From Rhizobium sp. NFR07 (lineage in GTDB: Bacteria; Pseudomonadota; Alphaproteobacteria; Rhizobiales; Rhizobiaceae), in the NCBI RefSeq assembly GCF_900111905.1, contig NZ_FOKM01000004.1, positions 186,001-250,000 of the forward strand: a stretch of 64,000 nt of DNA, given 5' to 3'. Both the position numbers and the translations under genes were made by a program. Below, one piece after another: positions 1-9,070 of the stretch; position 1 is the first letter of the stretch; every line of letters begins with the position of its first letter. The notes below the pieces were generated by a model, which saw only the letters and a list, made by a program, of their open reading frames with translations, made no database searches and was not told where the DNA came from.

Positions 1-41
1 GCTACTACTATATCGAAAACGTCTGGCTGAATAAGGCCTGA
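1..41 (+). CDS. C-terminal tail of an ABC substrate-binding protein (partial)
   Basis: Only the last codons are inside the window: reading from base 3, twelve residues (YYYIENVWLNKA) followed by TGA at 39-41. The stop lies 4 bases before the ATG of the next permease gene. In Dpp/Opp-type operons the periplasmic binding protein usually comes just before the two permeases, and a short aromatic-rich tail ending in a lysine fits that family. The assignment rests on position rather than on recognisable sequence. Frame choice is supported because the other two forward frames stop without leading into the operon. Confidence 0.5.
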   Translation, partial: YYYIENVWLNKA

Positions 42-45
42 TCGC

Positions 46-996
46 ATGAGCCGGGGCTATCTCATCCGCCGCTTGCTGGCTGTGTTTCTCGTGCTGGCAA
101 TCGTAACCTTCGCCGTGTTCGCAATCACGACGATGCTGCCGGGCAATGCGGCGATCATGATCCTGGGGGAATATGCCACTCCGGACGCGGTCGCTGCACT
201 GGAAAGGCAGTTGCATCTGGATCAGCCCTGGTACACTCAATACTTGAGCTGGGTCGGCGGCATTCTGCACGGCGACTTCGGCACCTCGCTTCGCCTCTCC
301 TTGCCGGTGACTGAGGTCGTCGGCGAGGCCTTCGCGAACTCCGCCATGCTGGCGCTGACAGCGCTCGTCGTCGTCACGATCACCGCCATCCCGCTCGGTG
401 CGCTCGCCGCCATCAAGCGCGGCACGGCGATGGATCTCGGGCTTGGCCTGTTCAGCTATCTCGGCACGGCATTGCCGGAATTCGTTACCGCGACGCTGCT
501 TCTCGTGTTCTTCGCGGCTCCGCAGCAGGGGATTTTTCCGGCGGGCGGCTTCGTCGCGCCCTGGGAAAGTCTCACCGGTTTCGGCGCCCATGTGGTGCTG
601 CCTGCCGCAACGCTCGGGCTGGTGCTGATGGCCCACGTCGCCCGTCAGGTCCGTTCCGAAATGTCGGAAGTGCTGTCCTCCGATTATATCCGCGCCGCAC
701 GGCTGAAGGGTCTCAGTGAAAAGAGGGTCATTCGCCGGCATGCACTGCCGAATTCGCTTGCACCGGCCGTCGCCGTCATCTCGCTCGATATCGGCTATCT
801 GCTCGGCGGCATCATCGTCGTCGAGGAAATCTTTGCCTGGCCGGGCCTTGGTCGCCTTCTGATCTACGCGCTGGAAAACCGTGACCTTCCCGTCATCCAG
901 GCCGTGACCCTGCTTCTCGCGACGGTCTATGCCCTGTCCAACCTTCTGTCGGACATCGTCATCGCTCTGCTCGATCCGAGGGTGCGCTATGCGTAA
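46..996 (+). CDS. ABC transporter permease, DppB/peptide-opine type
   Basis: A 316-residue inner-membrane permease of the dipeptide/oligopeptide/nickel (BPD_transp_1) family. The N-terminus (MSRGYLIRRLLAVFLVLAIV) is the family's usual short cytoplasmic basic start followed by the first membrane helix, and is followed by the large periplasmic loop with PGNAA and the conserved DFGTSLR region near residue 78. The cytoplasmic EAA-like loop (near 220-240: DYIRAARLKGLSEKRVIRRH, then ALPNS) is intact and should contact the ATPase. Six membrane helices are expected. It overlaps the second permease by 8 bases, so the two are translationally coupled. The substrate cannot be read from the sequence; downstream genes suggest an amide or amino-acid-like compound. 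Confidence 0.93.
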   Translation: MSRGYLIRRLLAVFLVLAIVTFAVFAITTMLPGNAAIMILGEYATPDAVAALERQLHLDQPWYTQYLSWVGGILHGDFGTSLRLSLPVTEVVGEAFANSAMLALTALVVVTITAIPLGALAAIKRGTAMDLGLGLFSYLGTALPEFVTATLLLVFFAAPQQGIFPAGGFVAPWESLTGFGAHVVLPAATLGLVLMAHVARQVRSEMSEVLSSDYIRAARLKGLSEKRVIRRHALPNSLAPAVAVISLDIGYLLGGIIVVEEIFAWPGLGRLLIYALENRDLPVIQAVTLLLATVYALSNLLSDIVIALLDPRVRYA

Positions 997-1810
997 TTTC
1001 TTCTCTACCCCCACCGCCATTGTCGGTACGGCGCTTCTGTCGATCGTCTGCTTTGCGGCGATCTTCGGTCCCTTCATCGCGCCTTACGATCCGCAGGCGT
1101 TCGATGCGCTCAATCGTCTGCAGGGGCCGTCCATGGCCCATTGGCTCGGCACCGACCAGTTCGGCCGTGACCTTCTATCCCGTATCCTGACCGGCGCGCC
1201 CTCGACCGTCGCCTTCGGCGTCGGCGCAACCGTCGTCGGCGTCGGCATCGGCTCGATCATCGGCGTCGTCGCCGGTGTCTCCGGCGGCTGGGTCGACTCC
1301 ACGATCATGCGCATCCTCGACGGTCTTCTTGCCGTACCGGACCTGCTGTTCACGCTTCTGATCGTGACAATCCTCGGCGGCGGCATGGAGCATGCAATGC
1401 TTGCGGTCTCGATCGCCTTCGCCCCCGGCATGGCGCGCATTTCGCGCAGCGCCGTGCTTTCGGTGCGCACCCGCGACTATGTGCGTGCCGCAGTCGCCCG
1501 CGGCGAATCCGGCTTCTACATCGTCCGCGCGGAAGTGCTGCCGAATGCGCTGAGCCCGATCGTCGTCGAGGCGACCATTCGCGTCTCCTTCGCCATCATG
1601 ATCGGCGCGACGCTCGGCTTCCTCGGCCTCGGCGCCCAGCCGCCGAGCACCGAATGGGGGCTGATGGTGGCCGAAGCCCGCCAGTTCATGTTCCGCAATC
1701 CCTGGTGCGTTGCCGTTCCCGGCCTTTCCATCGCCATCGCCGCTCTCGGCTTCAACCTTTTCGGCGACGCCCTGCGTGACAGCCTCGACCCCAAGAGGAG
1801 CCACGGATGA
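989..1810 (+). CDS. ABC transporter permease, DppC type
   Basis: The second permease, 273 residues when started at the ATG at 989 (MRNFFSTPTAIVG). A longer reading from 929 only adds residues that overlap the first permease in another frame, so the start inside the 8-base overlap is preferred. The protein has the DppC hallmarks: an N-terminal helix, the GTDQFGRDLLSRIL motif near residue 50, and the EAA loop around 155-185 (DYVRAAVARGESGFYIVRAE then VLPNALSPI). It forms the heterodimeric channel with the preceding gene. Its stop overlaps the start of the ATPase gene (ATGA), continuing a tightly coupled operon. Confidence 0.93.
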   Translation: MRNFFSTPTAIVGTALLSIVCFAAIFGPFIAPYDPQAFDALNRLQGPSMAHWLGTDQFGRDLLSRILTGAPSTVAFGVGATVVGVGIGSIIGVVAGVSGGWVDSTIMRILDGLLAVPDLLFTLLIVTILGGGMEHAMLAVSIAFAPGMARISRSAVLSVRTRDYVRAAVARGESGFYIVRAEVLPNALSPIVVEATIRVSFAIMIGATLGFLGLGAQPPSTEWGLMVAEARQFMFRNPWCVAVPGLSIAIAALGFNLFGDALRDSLDPKRSHG

Positions 1811-3492
1811 CAGCGCAGACCTTGATGAAGGACGCTCCCATCGCCGCCACCGAAAAGTCGGCACTGTCGATCATCGACTATTCGCTTTCCTACAAGACTG
1901 CCAACGGTCTCATTCCGGCGCTGCAGAACATCGACCTGACCATCCCGAAGGGCAAGACGGTCGGCCTCGTCGGTGAATCCGGTTCCGGCAAGTCGTCCAT
2001 GGCATGGTCGATCATGCGCTACCTGCCGTCGAATGCGGTCGAGACGGGCGGCGCGATCCGCCTGGCCGGCGAAGAGCTGCTGGACTACACGCCGTTCCAG
2101 ATGATGGATATCCGCGGCCGGCGCATGTCGATGGTCTTCCAGGATCCGTCGACCTCGCTCAACCCGACGATCCGGCTCGGCGAACAGATTGCCGAAGTGC
2201 TGATGCGCCACCGCGGCCTGACCAAGGTGCAGGCCTTTGCGGAGGCGGAAGCAGCGCTCGCCCGCACCGGCATCACCCGCCCGAAGGAAATGCTGCAGCG
2301 GTTTCCGCATGAGGCATCCGGCGGCGAGAAGCAGCGCGTGGTGATCGCCACCGCCTTTGCCTGCGAGCCGGAACTGATCATCTTCGACGAGCCGACGACC
2401 GCGCTCGATATTCTCACCGCACGCCAGATCCTCGACCTGTTCAACCAGCTGCGTGACGAGACGAATGTCTCGGCGCTCTACATTTCCCATGACCTCGGCC
2501 TCGTTTCGCGCGTCGTTGACGAAGTGAATGTTCTGCACAAGGGCGTCATCGTCGAGCGAGGTGCGGTCGATGAGGTGTTTCGCAAGCCTTCGGCGCCCTA
2601 TACACGCCAGCTCATCGGCGCGGTGCCCAATCCGGACCGCTGGATCGGCGCGGATGCACCGGCCGAGCCGCAGACGCTGGTCAAGCTCGACAAGATCGGC
2701 GTCCATTATGGCGCGCCGTCGAGGATCCAGAAGATGTTCTGGCCGGAAGATGCCGACAACGTCGGCTTCTGGGGCGCCAAGGATGTCGCGTTCGAGGTCC
2801 GCAGGGGCGAACTGCTCGGCGTGGTCGGCGAAAGCGGCTCCGGCAAGTCGACCATCGCCAAGGTTCTCGCCGGCCTGCAGGATTTCGAGGGCCGTCTCGA
2901 ATTCGACGGCAAGAATGTCGCCAGCCGCAAAGCGATCGACCGGGCCTATCGGCGCCGCGTGCAGATCGTCTTCCAGCATCCCGACGCATCGCTCAATCCG
3001 CGCCAGAAGATCGGCAAGATCCTATCGAGGCCGCTGAAGCTCTACGGCATCGTGCCCCGTGACCAGATCAAGGCGCGCATCGCCGAGCTTCTGGAAATGG
3101 TGCGGCTGCCGGCGGAATTCGCCGATCGCTATCCGCATGAACTCTCCGGCGGGCAGAAGCAGCGCGTGGCGATCGCCCGCGCTTTTGCGGCCGAACCGGA
3201 ACTCGTCATCTGCGATGAGGTGACGGCAGCGCTCGACGTGTCCGTGCAGGCGGCGGTCGCCGAGCTTTTGGTCAAGCTGCAGAAGGATACCGGCGCGGCC
3301 TGCGTCTTCATCACCCATGACCTCAACCTTATCCGCCAGCTGGCGCATCGCATCGCCGTCATGCATCACGGCAAGCTGGTCGACTTCTTCGATCGTGCGG
3401 ACGCCCGGTCGGATGATCGCGACGCCTATACCAAGGCGCTTCTCGATGCGGTGCCTGTCCACGCGGCGCCGCAGGAAACGGCGTCTGCATGA
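1807..3492 (+). CDS. Fused double ATPase of a DppD-DppF type ABC importer
   Basis: A 561-residue protein carrying two complete ABC cassettes in tandem, replacing the separate DppD and DppF subunits. The first has Walker A GESGSGKSS near residue 57, signature SGGEKQR near 172 and Walker B LIIFDEPTTALD near 190. An oligopeptide-transporter C-terminal region follows (YTRQLIGAVPNP). The second has Walker A GESGSGKST near residue 340, signature LSGGQKQR near 445 and Walker B LVICDEVTAALD near 465; the catalytic glutamate is kept in both. It starts in an ATGA overlap with the permease. Such fusions are common in alphaproteobacterial peptide/opine importers. Confidence 0.93.
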   Translation: MTAQTLMKDAPIAATEKSALSIIDYSLSYKTANGLIPALQNIDLTIPKGKTVGLVGESGSGKSSMAWSIMRYLPSNAVETGGAIRLAGEELLDYTPFQMMDIRGRRMSMVFQDPSTSLNPTIRLGEQIAEVLMRHRGLTKVQAFAEAEAALARTGITRPKEMLQRFPHEASGGEKQRVVIATAFACEPELIIFDEPTTALDILTARQILDLFNQLRDETNVSALYISHDLGLVSRVVDEVNVLHKGVIVERGAVDEVFRKPSAPYTRQLIGAVPNPDRWIGADAPAEPQTLVKLDKIGVHYGAPSRIQKMFWPEDADNVGFWGAKDVAFEVRRGELLGVVGESGSGKSTIAKVLAGLQDFEGRLEFDGKNVASRKAIDRAYRRRVQIVFQHPDASLNPRQKIGKILSRPLKLYGIVPRDQIKARIAELLEMVRLPAEFADRYPHELSGGQKQRVAIARAFAAEPELVICDEVTAALDVSVQAAVAELLVKLQKDTGAACVFITHDLNLIRQLAHRIAVMHHGKLVDFFDRADARSDDRDAYTKALLDAVPVHAAPQETASA

Positions 3493-3535
3493 TCTCCATC
3501 TATCCCATCATCAAGACTGAGAATGGCGACTTCGC

Positions 3536-4753
3536 ATGAGCATGTATGTCCCCCAGGAATTCGCCGGTTCAACCCGTGGCGGTCGCCAGGTTCTGCTGAA
3601 GTTCAGGCAGGCGGAATTCGAAGGGCGCCTTGCGGCGACCCGCCGGCGGATGCGCGAGCGCGGGCTTGATGCGCTGATCGTGTTTGCCCAGGAAAGTCAT
3701 TACTGGCTGACGAGCTACGATACGGCCGGTTATGTCTTCTTCCAGGCCGGTCTGGTGCTGGCCGACGACGGCAGCGATACGGTATTGCTTACCCGCACGC
3801 CCGATCTGCGGCAGGCCAATGTCGCCTCGCTCTATGACGATGTCCGTGTCTGGCTGAATGCCGAGGATGCCAATCCGGCAGAAGATCTGCGCGCCATCAT
3901 GGCCGAGAAGGGGCTGGCCGGCAAAAGGGTCGGCGTCGAATATGCGACTCATGGCCTGACTGGCGCCAATGCCCGCATGGTCGACAAGGCGCTCGAAGGT
4001 TTCTGCGTCAACGAGGACGCCTCCGACATCATCCGCACTGGCCGGCTGGTGAAATCCGCGGCTGAGCTCGAGCATGTGCGCATGGCCGGCAAGCTTGCAG
4101 ATGCAGCGGTGCAGGCGGCGATCGACGTTACCCGGGCAGGCATACCCGATACAGTTCTAAGCGGCGCGGCCCTGACCGCAATGCTTGCCGGCGGCGGCGA
4201 CATTCCCTCTGGTGGCCCTCTCGTCAATTCGGGATCTCGCGCGCTTTACGGCCGCGGGATCGGCGGACCCCGATTGATCGAGGAGCAGGACCAGATCCTT
4301 GTCGAACTCGCCGGCTCCCATTGCCGCTATCATGTGGTGGTCGAGCATACGCTGGTGACCGGCAAGCCGGATCCCCGCCAGCTCGACATGCTGAAGGTGG
4401 CGAAGGATGCGCTTGACCAGATCAAGGACGCGGCGCGGCCGGGCGTCGCGCTCGGTACTCTCGACGATATCCATCGCCGCGTGCTGGACGATGCCGGCTT
4501 TGCCAAGGCGCGTTATGCGGCCTGCGGCTATGCGCTCGGCTGCACCTTCAAGCCGACCTGGATGGACGTGCCGCCGATGATCTATTCCGGCAATCCGCTG
4601 ATCATGACGCCGGGCATGGTGTTCTTCGTCCACATCATGATACCGGATGCGACGACGGGTCTGACGGCCGGTGTCGGCCAGACCTTCGCCATCACCGAAA
4701 ACGGATACCCGGAAGTCTTCAGTGACTTGGCCGTGCAGCTCTACTGCTGCTGA
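3536..4753 (+). CDS. M24-family hydrolase, creatinase/Xaa-Pro-peptidase fold with altered metal ligands
   Basis: A 405-residue protein with the two-domain creatinase/prolidase layout: an N-terminal domain (about 20-160; RRRMRERGLDALIVF is typical) and a C-terminal pita-bread domain. Metal-dependent family members carry two aspartates in a DxG-GYxSD-type strand and a later TGHGIG histidine. Here the corresponding strand reads VELAGSHCRYHVVVEHTLV and the later region GYALGCTFKPTWMD, so the usual Asp and His ligands are not evident. This resembles metal-free members such as creatinase and ectoine hydrolase (DoeA), which cleave C-N bonds in small molecules. It lies 43 bases after the importer ATPase and 11 bases before the DHDPS-family gene, suggesting it hydrolyses the imported compound. 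Substrate unknown. Confidence 0.8.
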   Translation: MSMYVPQEFAGSTRGGRQVLLKFRQAEFEGRLAATRRRMRERGLDALIVFAQESHYWLTSYDTAGYVFFQAGLVLADDGSDTVLLTRTPDLRQANVASLYDDVRVWLNAEDANPAEDLRAIMAEKGLAGKRVGVEYATHGLTGANARMVDKALEGFCVNEDASDIIRTGRLVKSAAELEHVRMAGKLADAAVQAAIDVTRAGIPDTVLSGAALTAMLAGGGDIPSGGPLVNSGSRALYGRGIGGPRLIEEQDQILVELAGSHCRYHVVVEHTLVTGKPDPRQLDMLKVAKDALDQIKDAARPGVALGTLDDIHRRVLDDAGFAKARYAACGYALGCTFKPTWMDVPPMIYSGNPLIMTPGMVFFVHIMIPDATTGLTAGVGQTFAITENGYPEVFSDLAVQLYCC

Positions 4754-4764
4754 GAGGAGAAACA

Positions 4765-5691
4765 ATGACATTCAACGTTGATACCAAGGGCGTCTATGCC
4801 ATCGCCGCCACGCCGTTTCTCGACGACGGCGCGATCGACTTCAATTCGGTCGACAGCCTGACCGACTTCTACGAGAACAGCGGCTGCACCGGCATCACCA
4901 TCCTCGGCATCATGGGCGAGGCGCCGAAGCTGGAAGCGGATGAAAGCCGTGCGATCATCAAGCGGGTGGTCGAGCGCGCCAAGGTGCCGGTCATCGTCGG
5001 CGTATCGGCACCGGGTTTTGCCGCCATGCGTTCGCTTGCCCGCGGCGCCATGGATATGGGCGCTGCCGGCGTGATGATCGCGCCTGCGCCGGGATTGAAG
5101 ACCGACGAACAGACGATCAACTATTTCGCCAATGCCGTGGAAGCCGTCGGCGATGACGTTCCGTGGGTTCTGCAGGACTATCCGCTGACCCTCAACACGG
5201 TGATCGCCACGAGCGTCGTCGCCAAGATCATGGCAAACCATCCGTCCTGCCTCATGCTCAAGCACGAGGATTGGCCGGGTCTCGAGAAGATTTCCAAGCT
5301 GCGCGCCATGCAGCGGTCCGGCGAGCTTCGCCCTTTCTCCATCCTTTGCGGCAATGGCGGCATGTTCCTCGATTTCGAACCGGAGCGCGGCGCCGATGGC
5401 GCGATGACCGGCTATGGATTCCCGGACATGCTGGCCGAGCTGGTTTCTCTCTTCGCTGCCGACAAGCGCGACGAGGCGCACGACCTGTTCGATGCGCATC
5501 TACCGCTGATCCGTTATGAGCAGCAGCTCGGCGTCGGTCTTGCCGTGCGCAAGCATGTCCTGAAGCGCCGCGGCGTCATCGCATCGGATGCCCAGCGCAA
5601 GCCGGCGCAGACGCTCACCTCGACCGCCCGTGCAGAGGTCGACTACCTGCTTGCGCGTCTTGCCAAGAAGGACAAGCGCGCCGCAGTCTAA
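4765..5691 (+). CDS. Dihydrodipicolinate synthase/N-acetylneuraminate lyase family protein
   Basis: A 308-residue class I aldolase-fold protein. Family landmarks: GITILGIMGEAPKL near residue 45 (equivalent to the GTTGE segment), the Tyr-containing LQDYPLT near 135, and the Schiff-base lysine in CLMLKHED near 165. The GTTGE-type threonines are changed to IMGE, so it is unlikely to be the biosynthetic DapA; such paralogues act as aldolases, dehydratases or lyases on 2-oxo acids. It begins 11 bases after the M24 gene with a good ribosome site (GAGAGGAGA), so the two are probably one transcript with the importer. Exact reaction not inferable. Confidence 0.85.
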   Translation: MTFNVDTKGVYAIAATPFLDDGAIDFNSVDSLTDFYENSGCTGITILGIMGEAPKLEADESRAIIKRVVERAKVPVIVGVSAPGFAAMRSLARGAMDMGAAGVMIAPAPGLKTDEQTINYFANAVEAVGDDVPWVLQDYPLTLNTVIATSVVAKIMANHPSCLMLKHEDWPGLEKISKLRAMQRSGELRPFSILCGNGGMFLDFEPERGADGAMTGYGFPDMLAELVSLFAADKRDEAHDLFDAHLPLIRYEQQLGVGLAVRKHVLKRRGVIASDAQRKPAQTLTSTARAEVDYLLARLAKKDKRAAV

Positions 5692-5862
5692 ACGGCGGTA
5701 GAGTTCTCGGGAGCGGCGAGATACCGCTTCCGATGAAATCACTATTCGCTGGCATGGCCGATATGATGGGCGTAACACTGAGGCGTTGTAACCTCTTGCG
5801 CGGCCCCTAAACGCCATGTCGGAGCCTTTCGCCGCCGCGCTCGCCACCCATGGACAAGCGCA

Positions 5863-7176
5863 GTGGAAAACACCCTAGCGAATGATATGACCTCGTCATC
5901 CATTGACGAGAAGGTCAGGCTAAAATCCATTGTCGGCGGTTCCGCCGGCAATCTGGTCGAGTGGTATGACTGGTACGTATATTCGGCCTTCACCCTCTAT
6001 TTCGCACCGATCTTTTTCCCTTCCGGCGACCAGACTGCAGAGCTTCTGAGTGCTGCCGCCGTATTCGCCGTCGGCTTCCTCATGCGACCGATCGGGGCGT
6101 GGTTCATGGGTATCTATGCCGACCGCAAGGGCCGCAAGGCAGGGCTGACGTTATCGGTTACGCTGATGTGCCTGGGGTCATTGATGATCGCCATTACCCC
6201 GGGCTACGCTACGATCGGTCTCGCGGCACCCACCATTCTCGTCCTTGCGCGCCTGCTGCAGGGTATAAGCGTCGGCGGCGAATACGGTGCCAGCGCGACT
6301 TACCTAAGCGAAATGGCGGGCCGCAACCGGCGTGGGTTCTTCTCCAGTTTCCAGTATGTGACGCTGATTTGCGGTCAACTGGTTGCGCTGGCCGTCCTGC
6401 TCGTTCTGCAGGCGGTTCTGACGGCCGAACAATTGCAGTCCTGGGGTTGGAGGATCCCGTTCCTGATCGGGGGCATTCTGGCGATCGCCGTGTTCTACAT
6501 CCGCCGAGGCCTCGCCGAGACCCAGTCCTTCATCAATGCCGATGCAGGCGCCAAGAAAAGCTCGGGCGGGTGGGTGCTGTTCAGGCAGTACCCAAAAGAG
6601 GCTTTCCTGGTCATCGCTCTGACCTCGGGCGGGACGCTGGCGTTCTATGCCTACACCACCTACCTGCAGAAATTCCTGGTCAACACGTCGGGTTTCAGCA
6701 GGGAGGCGGCAACGGAGATCACGACGGCGGCTTTGTTCGTCTTCATGCTGTGCCAGCCGATCGCCGGTGCGCTGTCCGACAGAATCGGCCGCAAGCCGCT
6801 GATGGTCGGCTTCGGCATTCTCGGGACGCTGTTCACGTACCTGATCTTCACGTCGCTGGCGGTCACGACGTCTGCCATGACTGCCTTTGTCCTGTCGCTC
6901 GCCGGCCTGCTGATCGTCACCGGCTACACCTCGATCAATGCCGTGGTTAAGGCGGAGCTTTTCCCGGCGCATATCAGAACCTTGGGAGTAGCGCTTCCCT
7001 ATGCCCTGGCGAATACGATCTTCGGTGGCACGGCGGAATTCGTGGCCCTCAAGTTCAAGCAGATCGGCCATGAGGAATGGTTCTTCTGGTATGTGACGAT
7101 CATGATCGCCATCTCGCTCGTGGTATACGTGAGGATGCTCGACACGAAATACCACAGCCATATCCGAGAGGATTGA
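5863..7176 (+). CDS. MFS transporter, metabolite:H+ symporter (MHS) family
   Basis: A 437-residue, 12-helix transporter resembling KgtP/ProP/ShiA. Diagnostic segments are GNLVEWYDWYVYS in helix 1 (about residue 28), DRKGRKAGL in the loop between helices 2 and 3, RLLQGISVGGEYG around 130 and a second-half DRIGRKPLM near 305. Members take up dicarboxylates, proline/betaine or aromatic acids with protons. The longest reading starts at GTG 5863; an ATG at 5887 (MTSSSIDEKVRL) is a plausible alternative since neither has a clear ribosome site. It lies 171 bases from the DHDPS gene and could serve the same catabolic locus, but may be independent. Confidence 0.88.
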   Translation: MENTLANDMTSSSIDEKVRLKSIVGGSAGNLVEWYDWYVYSAFTLYFAPIFFPSGDQTAELLSAAAVFAVGFLMRPIGAWFMGIYADRKGRKAGLTLSVTLMCLGSLMIAITPGYATIGLAAPTILVLARLLQGISVGGEYGASATYLSEMAGRNRRGFFSSFQYVTLICGQLVALAVLLVLQAVLTAEQLQSWGWRIPFLIGGILAIAVFYIRRGLAETQSFINADAGAKKSSGGWVLFRQYPKEAFLVIALTSGGTLAFYAYTTYLQKFLVNTSGFSREAATEITTAALFVFMLCQPIAGALSDRIGRKPLMVGFGILGTLFTYLIFTSLAVTTSAMTAFVLSLAGLLIVTGYTSINAVVKAELFPAHIRTLGVALPYALANTIFGGTAEFVALKFKQIGHEEWFFWYVTIMIAISLVVYVRMLDTKYHSHIRED

Positions 7177-7413
7177 CGGCTCACTTATCTGAACCTGCTT
7201 TACCCTGAGCGAGAGCGCATCATGATGCTCGTCTATTCGATCTGCCGGATGCCTCCGCGCCGGTAGGCGCAGCAGTCACATTGCAGCTTCAGCTCACTCG
7301 ATAAAGCTTGGCGCAAGCCTCGATCAAGGATGCGCGGCTAGCTTCCAGTCTTCGCCAATCGGGGCCCGTTACGGGCAGAACGCTTCGTTTCCTTAAAGCT
7401 TGGACGATCAAAA

Positions 7414-7429
7414 TTAACCTTTTGTTAAC
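7414..7429 (+). promoter_or_regulatory. CtrA-type box upstream of minC
   Basis: TTAA, seven bases (CCTTTTG), then TTAAC: an exact match to the alphaproteobacterial CtrA consensus TTAA-N7-TTAAC, ending 40 bases before the minC ATG. The 293-base gap between the MFS gene and minC holds no convincing gene and otherwise shows nothing I can assign. CtrA control of min genes has been reported in Sinorhizobium; binding here is inferred. Confidence 0.6.
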
Positions 7430-7469
7430 CATGTCGAAGCTAGACAGAGGCAACGATTTATTAACGTAG

Positions 7470-8222
7470 ATGACCAAAGTGCTAACAGACGCTCGCTCCA
7501 TCAGAATCAAGGGCCGTTCGTTCCTGGCGGTCGTTCTTTCGCCGGATCTTCCGCTCGATCAATGGCTTGTCCGCCTGGACGACCTTGCCTCGCGCTCGGC
7601 CGGCTTCTTCCTCGATCGTCCGGTCGTTCTCGACGTTTCGGAACTGTCGATCAAGAAGGCCGAACTGAAACAGCTCATCGACGACCTTGCCGAGCGCAAT
7701 GTCCGGATCATGGGCGTCGAGGGCGCACGCCCGTCGCAGCTTGGCCCAGGCATGCCGCCGGCGATGAAGGGCGGCAAGCCTGCCTCCGACGTCGAAGTGA
7801 CTGCACGCGATGCGGAAGCGGAAGCAACCGAGCCGGCAGAAGCGCAGGTTCAGGCCGTCCCGAAGCTCGAGGCACCGCAGGTTCGCGCGATCCCGCAGTC
7901 GCTCGTCATCGACGAACCGGTTCGCTCCGGCCAGTCCATCATCTTCCCGGAAGGCGACGTCACCATCGTCGGCTCCGTGGCATCCGGCGCCGAAGTCATC
8001 GCCGGCGGTTCGATCCATATCTACGGCGCCCTTCGCGGACGTGCCATGGCGGGATCGATCGGGAATACCAACGCACGCATTTTCTGCCGCCGCCTGGAAG
8101 CGGAGCTCATTGCCATCGACGGCATCTACAAGATGGCCGAGGACATGGATGAGAGCCTTCGCGGGCGGGCAGTTCAGCTGTCGCTCGAGAGCGACGTCAT
8201 CATGGCAGACATACTTTTCTGA
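7470..8222 (+). CDS. minC: Septum site-determining protein MinC
   Basis: The FtsZ-polymerisation inhibitor of the Min system, 250 residues. The N-terminal domain (about 1-105) binds FtsZ and includes GRSFLAVVLSPD; a low-complexity Ala/Glu/Pro linker follows (about 110-150); the C-terminal beta-helix dimerisation and MinD-binding domain (about 150-250) shows the repeated glycine pattern VASGAEVIAGGSIHIYGALR and ends with the conserved IFCRRLEAELIAIDGIY. First gene of minCDE, 32 bases before minD. No strong ribosome site precedes the ATG at 7470, but the start fits the family N-terminus. A CtrA-type box lies immediately upstream. Confidence 0.97.
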   Translation: MTKVLTDARSIRIKGRSFLAVVLSPDLPLDQWLVRLDDLASRSAGFFLDRPVVLDVSELSIKKAELKQLIDDLAERNVRIMGVEGARPSQLGPGMPPAMKGGKPASDVEVTARDAEAEATEPAEAQVQAVPKLEAPQVRAIPQSLVIDEPVRSGQSIIFPEGDVTIVGSVASGAEVIAGGSIHIYGALRGRAMAGSIGNTNARIFCRRLEAELIAIDGIYKMAEDMDESLRGRAVQLSLESDVIMADILF

Positions 8223-8254
8223 GCCGCAAAAGGTCAGATAACCAGGAGATCAAG

Positions 8255-9070
8255 ATGGGGAAAGTCATCGTAGTCACGTCCGGCAAGGGCGGTGTTGGCA
8301 AGACAACATCGACCGCCGCACTCGGCGCCGCACTCGCTCAACGCAACGAGAAGGTCGCTGTCGTCGATTTCGATGTCGGGCTGCGCAATCTCGACCTCGT
8401 CATGGGTGCCGAACGTCGCGTGGTCTATGATCTCGTCAACGTCATCAATGGCGATGCCAAGCTGCCGCAGGCGCTGATCCGCGACAAGCGTCTCGACACG
8501 CTGTTCCTGCTGCCGGCCTCGCAGACGCGCGACAAGGACGCGCTGACGGAAGAGGGCGTCGAGCGCGTTATCGGCGAGTTGAAGAAGTATTTCGACTGGG
8601 TGATCTGCGACAGCCCGGCCGGTATCGAGAAGGGCGCCACGCTTGCGATGCGCCATGCCGATATCGCCGTCGTCGTCACCAATCCGGAAGTCTCTTCCGT
8701 TCGCGACAGCGACCGTATCATCGGCATGCTCGATTCCAAGACGCTGAAGGCCGAGAACGGCGAGCGGATGGAAAAGCATCTGCTTCTGACCCGTTACGAT
8801 TCGACCCGCGCCGAACGCGGCGACATGCTGAAGGTCGATGACGTCCTCGAAATCCTCTCCATCCCGCTTCTCGGCATCATTCCGGAAAGCATGGATGTCC
8901 TGAAGGCTTCCAACGTCGGCGCTCCCGTCACGCTCGCCGACACCCGCAGCATGCCGGCCCAGGCTTATTTCGAAGCTGCCCGCCGTCTTGCAGGTGAAGT
9001 CGTGCCCGTAACCGTACCGGGCGAAAAGCGTGGCATCTTCGGAAAACTCTTCGGAAGGAAGGCCGCATGA
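8255..9070 (+). CDS. minD: Septum site-determining ATPase MinD
   Basis: A 271-residue ParA/MinD deviant-Walker ATPase. [12 protein letters not shown] near residue 8 is the deviant Walker A with both lysines; [10 protein letters not shown] near 40 is Walker A-prime and [12 protein letters not shown] near 115 is Walker B. The C-terminal [12 protein letters not shown] is the amphipathic membrane-targeting helix. ATP-bound dimers sit on the inner membrane and recruit MinC; MinE stimulates release. A clear ribosome site (AGGAGATCAAG) precedes ATG 8255, and its stop overlaps minE (ATGA). Confidence 0.98.
   Translation: MGKVIVVTSGKGGVGKTTSTAALGAALAQRNEKVAVVDFDVGLRNLDLVMGAERRVVYDLVNVINGDAKLPQALIRDKRLDTLFLLPASQTRDKDALTEEGVERVIGELKKYFDWVICDSPAGIEKGATLAMRHADIAVVVTNPEVSSVRDSDRIIGMLDSKTLKAENGERMEKHLLLTRYDSTRAERGDMLKVDDVLEILSIPLLGIIPESMDVLKASNVGAPVTLADTRSMPAQAYFEAARRLAGEVVPVTVPGEKRGIFGKLFGRKAA

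Noticed and set aside
1516..2979. Open frame of 487 codons antisense to permease and ATPase genes
   Set aside because: Crosses the boundary of two well-supported genes and shows only antisense-type composition.
7289..7510. 73-codon minus-strand frame before minC
   Set aside because: Overlaps the CtrA-type box and the minC start, with no start signal or family features.
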